A stretch of DNA of 17,768 bases from an uncultured Muribaculaceae bacterium. GTDB lineage: Bacteria > Bacteroidota > Bacteroidia > Bacteroidales > Muribaculaceae. The stretch spans positions 1-17,768 of the forward strand of contig CAJUOC010000039.1 of the NCBI GenBank assembly GCA_910587925.1, written 5' to 3'. The notes beneath the pieces were generated by a model. That model was not told the DNA's origin. It was given only the letters and a program-made list of their open reading frames with translations, and did not search any database. Made by a program: the position numbers and the translations under genes. Below, one piece after another: positions 13,847-17,768 of the stretch (the stretch's first letter is position 1; every line of letters begins with the position of its first letter).

Positions 13847-16280
13847 GCGAGAGGGTGACGCGGCCGTCCTCGCAGCTTATCTGCCCGCGGTCTACCGGGC
13901 CATCGGAGGTGATTTCGGTCACGTCGAGCGATGTCGCTCCCTGCAGCCATCCGCGGTCGAGAGTCCAGGTGCGCGAGTCGTAGCCGTCGCGGGAGTAAGC
14001 GATGAAGTCGCCGTCGTCCCAGGTCATGGGGCACAGGAGATTGTCGCCGTCGCGGTAGATGAGATCGCCCCCGGCGGAGTGGATGGTGCCGGTGGCGGCA
14101 TTGTCGTCCCACTCGGCCACTATACCGTTGGAGTAATTGACGCGCGAGCGGCCGTCGACGTGCAGTGCGTAGTCTTGTATCTTCAGGTCCCAGAGCAGCA
14201 TGGCCGGCAGGGTGGTGGTGCAGAATTCGTGGCGCACGCGGGCCCACACCTCGTCGTCGGAGAGGCTGCTGTCGACGGCGTCCATGAATATCTCCTCGCC
14301 GCTCATGTTGTCGCCAAGCATGAAACCGGCGTCGGCGTATCGCTCGCCGATGTATCCGCTCATGCCACCGCAGGCCAGCGCGTGGGTATATCCGCTGCGG
14401 CAACGCGCCTCGAAGGAGCGTGCGTCCCACCATGCGGCAGGTACCAGGCCATACATGCCGTCGGAGGTGTCGTCGCCCGGGGCATAAAACTCCACGGTGG
14501 TGTCGATGCCCATATCGCGCAGCAGGCGCACAATACGGCGCATCACGCGGCGCGAGTCGTCGGCGCTCACCCCGTGGTAGGGGCTTACCGGGGGCAAGAA
14601 AGCGTCGAGGTGCACCGTGCCGGCCTCGGCGATGCCGCACATATCCACCATCCTCTCGATGCGGCGGCGCAGATACCCCGACTCCCATTCCTTGACGATA
14701 TTGACGCGGTGGAGGTCGCGGCCCATGAGTGTGCCGGGCACGATGAGCGAGCCGTCGGCCTCGCGGCAGAGCAGGTCGCGCGACAGATAGCTGTACCAGT
14801 CGGGTGAGTTGGCGTATGCGTCGAAGAGCGGCACATGCACGCTCACCGTGGTGTTGTACTTGGCAGCCTCCTGCCGCAGCCACTCCAGACTCTCGCGGGC
14901 AGAGCTGTCCTCGGGGCGGCGCAGGGCCTCGTTGAGACGGTCGACGGTGGGGAAGCGGTCGTCGTGGCCTTGGGAGTTCCAGCCCACCAGGTATACGATT
15001 TTGTGCAGGCCGAGAGTCACCCGGTCGAGCTTACGGATATTGTCGAGAGCCTGGGCAAATGTCATGTATACCTTCGACGAGCCGGCGGCTCGGTCGGGCT
15101 CGGCCATATAGAATTTGAGCATCATCGAGCGGTTGTACTGATGTATGTACGGGCGCTCGGGCATGTATGAGCCATCCTCGGCGATATGGGCGGTGCAGTC
15201 GTATGGCTCGCCGCTGATATCGTCGTATGAGTCGGCGCCGGCGGGCTCAAAGGGCACGGCCGTGCCGTCGACAGAGGTCAGGCGGTCGATACGTATCTCG
15301 TTGATTTTTGTGCGGTCGGCCTTGTAGATGAAGTCGAAGTCGGCGTCGTCGGGGTTATACTCCGGGTCAATCTCCAGCTCGGGATTGGAGCCTTTGGTGT
15401 AGGGCTTGAGCACCACCTTGATATAGCGCACGCGAGTCACCGAGCTGGCCGGGTCGTCGACGTCGTCGGGTATGGCCATGTATGAGTTGGCGCCGTCGGG
15501 ATTGCGTCCGCTCAGGTCGATGGCGGCCAGCTTGTGCCAGGTGATGGATGCGTCGTGCTCGCGCAGCCGCCGGGCCAGGTCGAGATACTCGGGCACGAGG
15601 ATGCCCTCCTCGCTCAGGCCGCGTATGTTGCGCCCGCTGAGCAGGTCAAAGTCGGTGTAGCAGTTGGCTCCCGAGGCCAGCTCCTCGTCGGTGTACTTGC
15701 GCTCCTGGCGCACCACCTTTCCGTCGATGCGCTGCCATATGGAGCGGTCTTTGTCGACGAGACGTATCTCCCGGGTAAAGGGGTAGGCGGGATTTTCGTC
15801 GGTGTAATATATGTCGGCGTGGCGCGGTATCACATCATATGCTCCGCCATCGGTGTCGCCCGTGCGGATGCCGATGCGGGCGATGGGATACTCGGTGCCC
15901 AGGTCTACCACTATGTAAGGGTCGCCCAGCCCCTGCGAGCGGCTGTACGTGTCGGCCACATGGCTCATCCAGCCCTGGTCGTCGATTTTATTGTCAAATG
16001 CCGAGGCGAAGTATCCGTCGCGCTCGGTGTGGGAGTCTTTGTAGTAGGGCATGGCGATGGAGCCGTACAGCACATGCCAGGCGCGCTTGTCGGTGACGCG
16101 CTCCATCGTATATTGCCGCGAGCGCTGCTCCACCACCACGCGGTCTACCTCGTCGGCGTTGAATACTGTGGTCGAGCCGTCGGCGCCGTCGACCGTGATG
16201 CGTGTGACATCGGCGCGTGCGCCGCCGGTGGCCGCCGCCAGAGCCACGGCGGCGATTATGAGAGTGTGTGTATTTTTCAT
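13806..16280 (-). CDS. Secreted discoidin-like plus GH101/GH129-like glycosidase
   Basis: An 824-residue exported protein with a signal peptide (MKNTHTLIIAAVALAAATGGARA). A short beta module (ITVDGADGSTTVFNADEVDRVVVE) spans about 28-51. A discoidin/F5-8-like region runs from about 62 to 335 (DKRAWHVLYGSIAMPYYKD, GLGDPYIVVDLG, YIKVVLKPY). The catalytic-like region at about 380-710 has features of clan GH101/GH129 enzymes: KIVYLVGWNSQGHD (427-440), YNTTVSVHVPLFDAY, HLDAF with Asp559 as candidate nucleophile, and EFYAP with Glu597 as candidate acid/base. Known members release alpha-linked GalNAc or core 1 glycans from mucin-type proteins. A C-terminal beta-rich part follows. The ATG at 16280 begins the signal peptide, 7 bp after the discoidin gene. 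Export and architecture are firm; the family assignment is from motif resemblance. Confidence 0.72.
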   Translation of the reverse strand: MKNTHTLIIAAVALAAATGGARADVTRITVDGADGSTTVFNADEVDRVVVEQRSRQYTMERVTDKRAWHVLYGSIAMPYYKDSHTERDGYFASAFDNKIDDQGWMSHVADTYSRSQGLGDPYIVVDLGTEYPIARIGIRTGDTDGGAYDVIPRHADIYYTDENPAYPFTREIRLVDKDRSIWQRIDGKVVRQERKYTDEELASGANCYTDFDLLSGRNIRGLSEEGILVPEYLDLARRLREHDASITWHKLAAIDLSGRNPDGANSYMAIPDDVDDPASSVTRVRYIKVVLKPYTKGSNPELEIDPEYNPDDADFDFIYKADRTKINEIRIDRLTSVDGTAVPFEPAGADSYDDISGEPYDCTAHIAEDGSYMPERPYIHQYNRSMMLKFYMAEPDRAAGSSKVYMTFAQALDNIRKLDRVTLGLHKIVYLVGWNSQGHDDRFPTVDRLNEALRRPEDSSARESLEWLRQEAAKYNTTVSVHVPLFDAYANSPDWYSYLSRDLLCREADGSLIVPGTLMGRDLHRVNIVKEWESGYLRRRIERMVDMCGIAEAGTVHLDAFLPPVSPYHGVSADDSRRVMRRIVRLLRDMGIDTTVEFYAPGDDTSDGMYGLVPAAWWDARSFEARCRSGYTHALACGGMSGYIGERYADAGFMLGDNMSGEEIFMDAVDSSLSDDEVWARVRHEFCTTTLPAMLLWDLKIQDYALHVDGRSRVNYSNGIVAEWDDNAATGTIHSAGGDLIYRDGDNLLCPMTWDDGDFIAYSRDGYDSRTWTLDRGWLQGATSLDVTEITSDGPVDRGQISCEDGRVTLSLSPRQMLRLSPRR

Positions 16281-16287
16281 ATCGGTA

Positions 16288-17106
16288 TTACTCGGCGCGT
16301 GTGCGCAGGTGAAACTCAAATATCTTGGTGCGGTCGGCCGCGGCGCGGTCGGTGCCAAATGGCGTCACCTCGAGCTTTACATAGCGCGATGTGATGCCCT
16401 CGCCCGAGAGCTGCGTATCGCTCGGCACATACATGTATCTGGCGGTGTGAGAGGCATCGGGACGGGCGATGTGCACCTCGCCGACCTTTTTCCAGGCTAC
16501 CGAGGCATCGGCCTGCCGCATACGGGCGTGCAGCGGGAAGTAGCGGGTGAGGTCGCCCTCGTCGCAGCCCTGCACTATGGCCCGCTCGTCGTCGGAGAGC
16601 AGCGCGGGCACATCGCCGTCGGTCACATAAAACTCCACCTTGGCCGGCATCACATCCCAGCAGGCCCCCGACCCGGGCACACCGGCCGTGATGCCCATGG
16701 CCGTGATGGCGGTGGGCTCGCCCAGGTCGATTACGGCAAAGGGGTTGCCCAGCCCGGGGGCGTCGTCGTGGCCGTCGTTGATATATCCCATCCAGCCGCC
16801 GTCGTCCTCGCGGCCGTCAATCATGGCGGAGTAGGGGCCAAATGGCATCGCCAGTGAGCCGTAGGCTATCGTCCAGCGTGATTTGTCGGTCACGGCACGG
16901 TCGCGGATGCCGGCGTTGAGGGCGTCGTCGGCGCCGGCGACAGCCGCGTGGCGCACCTTGCTGATGTCGTCGAAGTCGTAGCATACCTTTGAGCCGTCTT
17001 TCATGTATATCACGGTACGGTTGTACGTCACGTCGATACTCTGTGTCTGGGCGTGCAATGCGCCGGCCGCGCATATCATCGCGGCGATTATGGCTGTATG
17101 TCTCAT
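16288..17106 (-). CDS. Secreted discoidin-like (F5/8 type C-like) protein, paralogous to its neighbour's N-terminus
   Basis: A 272-residue exported protein with a signal peptide (MRHTAIIAAMICAAGALHA). A short beta module at about 23-52 (TVIYMKDGSKVCYDFDDISKV) resembles the one in the neighbouring genes. The remainder matches the N-terminal region of the downstream 824-residue protein segment by segment: DKSRWTIAYGSLAMPFGPYS, DDGGWMGYINDGHDDAPGLG, FAVIDLGEPTAITAMGI, RQADASVAWKKVGEVHIA, RYVKLEVTPFG and DRTKIFEF. No catalytic domain is present, so a glycan- or surface-binding role is inferred. The ATG overlaps the upstream stop as ATGA and the stop is 7 bp before the next gene. I recognise the fold type but not a named family. 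Confidence 0.75.
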   Translation of the reverse strand: MRHTAIIAAMICAAGALHAQTQSIDVTYNRTVIYMKDGSKVCYDFDDISKVRHAAVAGADDALNAGIRDRAVTDKSRWTIAYGSLAMPFGPYSAMIDGREDDGGWMGYINDGHDDAPGLGNPFAVIDLGEPTAITAMGITAGVPGSGACWDVMPAKVEFYVTDGDVPALLSDDERAIVQGCDEGDLTRYFPLHARMRQADASVAWKKVGEVHIARPDASHTARYMYVPSDTQLSGEGITSRYVKLEVTPFGTDRAAADRTKIFEFHLRTRAE

Positions 17107-17591
17107 TGCTTCAGAAATTTATAGGTGTGTCCGGCGGCGCTCACCGCGTAGATGCCGGGCGCCAGCCGGCCGATGGCCGCGCTGGCCGCGCCGTCGGCGG
17201 CCGCTGTGGCCGAGGCCACGGTGATGCCGGCAGCCGATATGATATACATCTGTGAGCCGGGCTGCAGACCCGATGCCTCGACGGTGCTGTCGCCCAAGCC
17301 GAATACCGGCTCGGCAGCCGCGGCGTCTGCCACGCCGGTGAGGGCCTTGTCAAATTTGCTGTAAGTCAGCGATACAAACTCATCGAGCGGGTAATACACC
17401 TGCCGGCGCGAGTCGGAGTGGTTGAAATGCACCTCCACGCCCTCGTCGGTAAAGGAGGCGTGAGGCTCGGCCAGCGCCCAGAAGTGGGTCTGCCCGCCGT
17501 CGGTGCGCGTCACCGTCACCATCCCGGTCTCCTCGGCCGAGGAGGCGATGGCGGCGCAGGCTGCAAATAGCAGTGCTAAGTGTTTTATCAT
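17103..17591 (-). CDS. Small secreted protein with T9SS type A-like C-terminal sorting module
   Basis: A 162-residue protein that heads the three-gene cassette. The signal peptide is MIKHLALLFAACAAIASSA. A short beta module follows at about 24-80 (MVTVTRTDGGQTHFWALAEP ... YPLDEFVSLTYSK), analogous to the N-terminal modules of the next two proteins. The C-terminal part, from about 96, has the cadence of a type IX secretion sorting domain: VEASGLQPGSQMYIISAAGI, then GRLAPGIYAVSAAGHTYKFLKQ at the end. Such domains direct export and anchoring through T9SS. Remarkably, there is almost nothing between the short module and the sorting-like domain, so it may be a scaffold or anchor piece. No clear promoter is seen in the 123 bp before it. 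No homologous family recognised. Confidence 0.7.
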   Translation of the reverse strand: MIKHLALLFAACAAIASSAEETGMVTVTRTDGGQTHFWALAEPHASFTDEGVEVHFNHSDSRRQVYYPLDEFVSLTYSKFDKALTGVADAAAAEPVFGLGDSTVEASGLQPGSQMYIISAAGITVASATAAADGAASAAIGRLAPGIYAVSAAGHTYKFLKQ

Positions 17592-17671
17592 GGGGTTAGA
17601 TTGATTAGGATGTATGTAAGACTTGCGCAGGCGGCTTCAGGTACTCGCTTCCGGCGGTAGAAAAAGAGGAT

Positions 17672-17702
17672 TTTGCCGATTCGCGGAAAAATACTATCTT
17701 TG
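17672..17702 (+). promoter_or_regulatory. Promoter of tRNA-Pro
   Basis: TTTG at 17672-17675 and TATCTTTG at 17695-17702 are separated by 19 bp, a full Bacteroidota consensus, 12 bp before the tRNA. Confidence 0.8.
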
Positions 17703-17714
17703 CCGGCGATTAGG

Positions 17715-17768
17715 CGGGGCGTAGCGCAGTCCGGTAGCGCACCTGGTTTGGGACCAGGTGGTCGCAGG
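17715..17768 (+). tRNA. tRNA-Pro (TGG), cut by window end
   Basis: The sequence starts CGGGGCGTAGCGCAG and has a D arm. The anticodon stem CCTGG/CCAGG encloses the loop TTTGGGA, giving anticodon TGG. The window ends within the T arm, so the 3' third is not seen. Confidence 0.93.

Overview
The window is chromosomal DNA from a GC-rich member of the Bacteroidota, most likely Bacteroidales. A Muribaculaceae-type gut bacterium is a reasonable guess but only an inference. The evidence is a fused MurF-alanine racemase, a GSCFA-family protein, a PorE-like OmpA lipoprotein, Bacteroidota-type promoters (TTTG, about 20 bp, TAnnTTTG) before the tRNAs, a C-terminal module resembling type IX secretion sorting domains, and PheS, Upp and OMPLA sequences of the Bacteroidales kind.

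Layout. From 57 to 8011 a dense minus-strand cluster runs pheS, nth, a TRIC/UPF0126 channel, a GtrA-family protein, a PorE-like OmpA lipoprotein, a GSCFA protein and murF-alr. Most junctions are ATGA overlaps or gaps of a few bases; the 42 bp before the OmpA gene is the largest gap. Upstream lies a separate small PepSY-like secreted protein (8073-8516, minus). Next, on the plus strand, come two identical tRNA-Asp(GTC) genes. They sit in a tandem duplication of about 243 bp, and each copy carries its own promoter and intrinsic terminator. From about 9160 to 10218 there are no genes, only two families of nested palindromic repeats. A divergent pair follows: upp (minus) and the plus-strand cluster panB, pldA (outer membrane phospholipase A), recR and a GNAT acetyltransferase. 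The acetyltransferase gene overlaps tail-to-tail with a minus-strand three-gene cassette of secreted proteins (13806-17591). This cassette encodes a small protein with a T9SS-like C-terminus, a stand-alone discoidin-like protein, and an 824-residue protein that joins the same discoidin-like region to a GH101/GH129-like catalytic region. The window ends inside a tRNA-Pro(TGG) gene.

How the genes fit together. Much of the minus-strand cluster concerns the envelope: peptidoglycan precursor ligation and D-alanine supply, a peptidoglycan-anchored lipoprotein of the type IX system class, and membrane proteins. It follows housekeeping pheS and nth. The plus-strand cluster mixes CoA synthesis, outer-membrane lipid hydrolysis and recombinational repair. 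The three-gene cassette looks like an accessory surface glycan-degrading unit, possibly aimed at O-linked glycans.

The most unusual part is the repeat tract at 9238-10141. Two copies of a mobile-looking element share 21-bp terminal inverted repeats that are themselves palindromes. Each copy contains long nested stems whose left and right hairpins differ by paired, compensatory substitutions. The second copy has grown by two tandem modules. I do not recognise this as a named repeat family.
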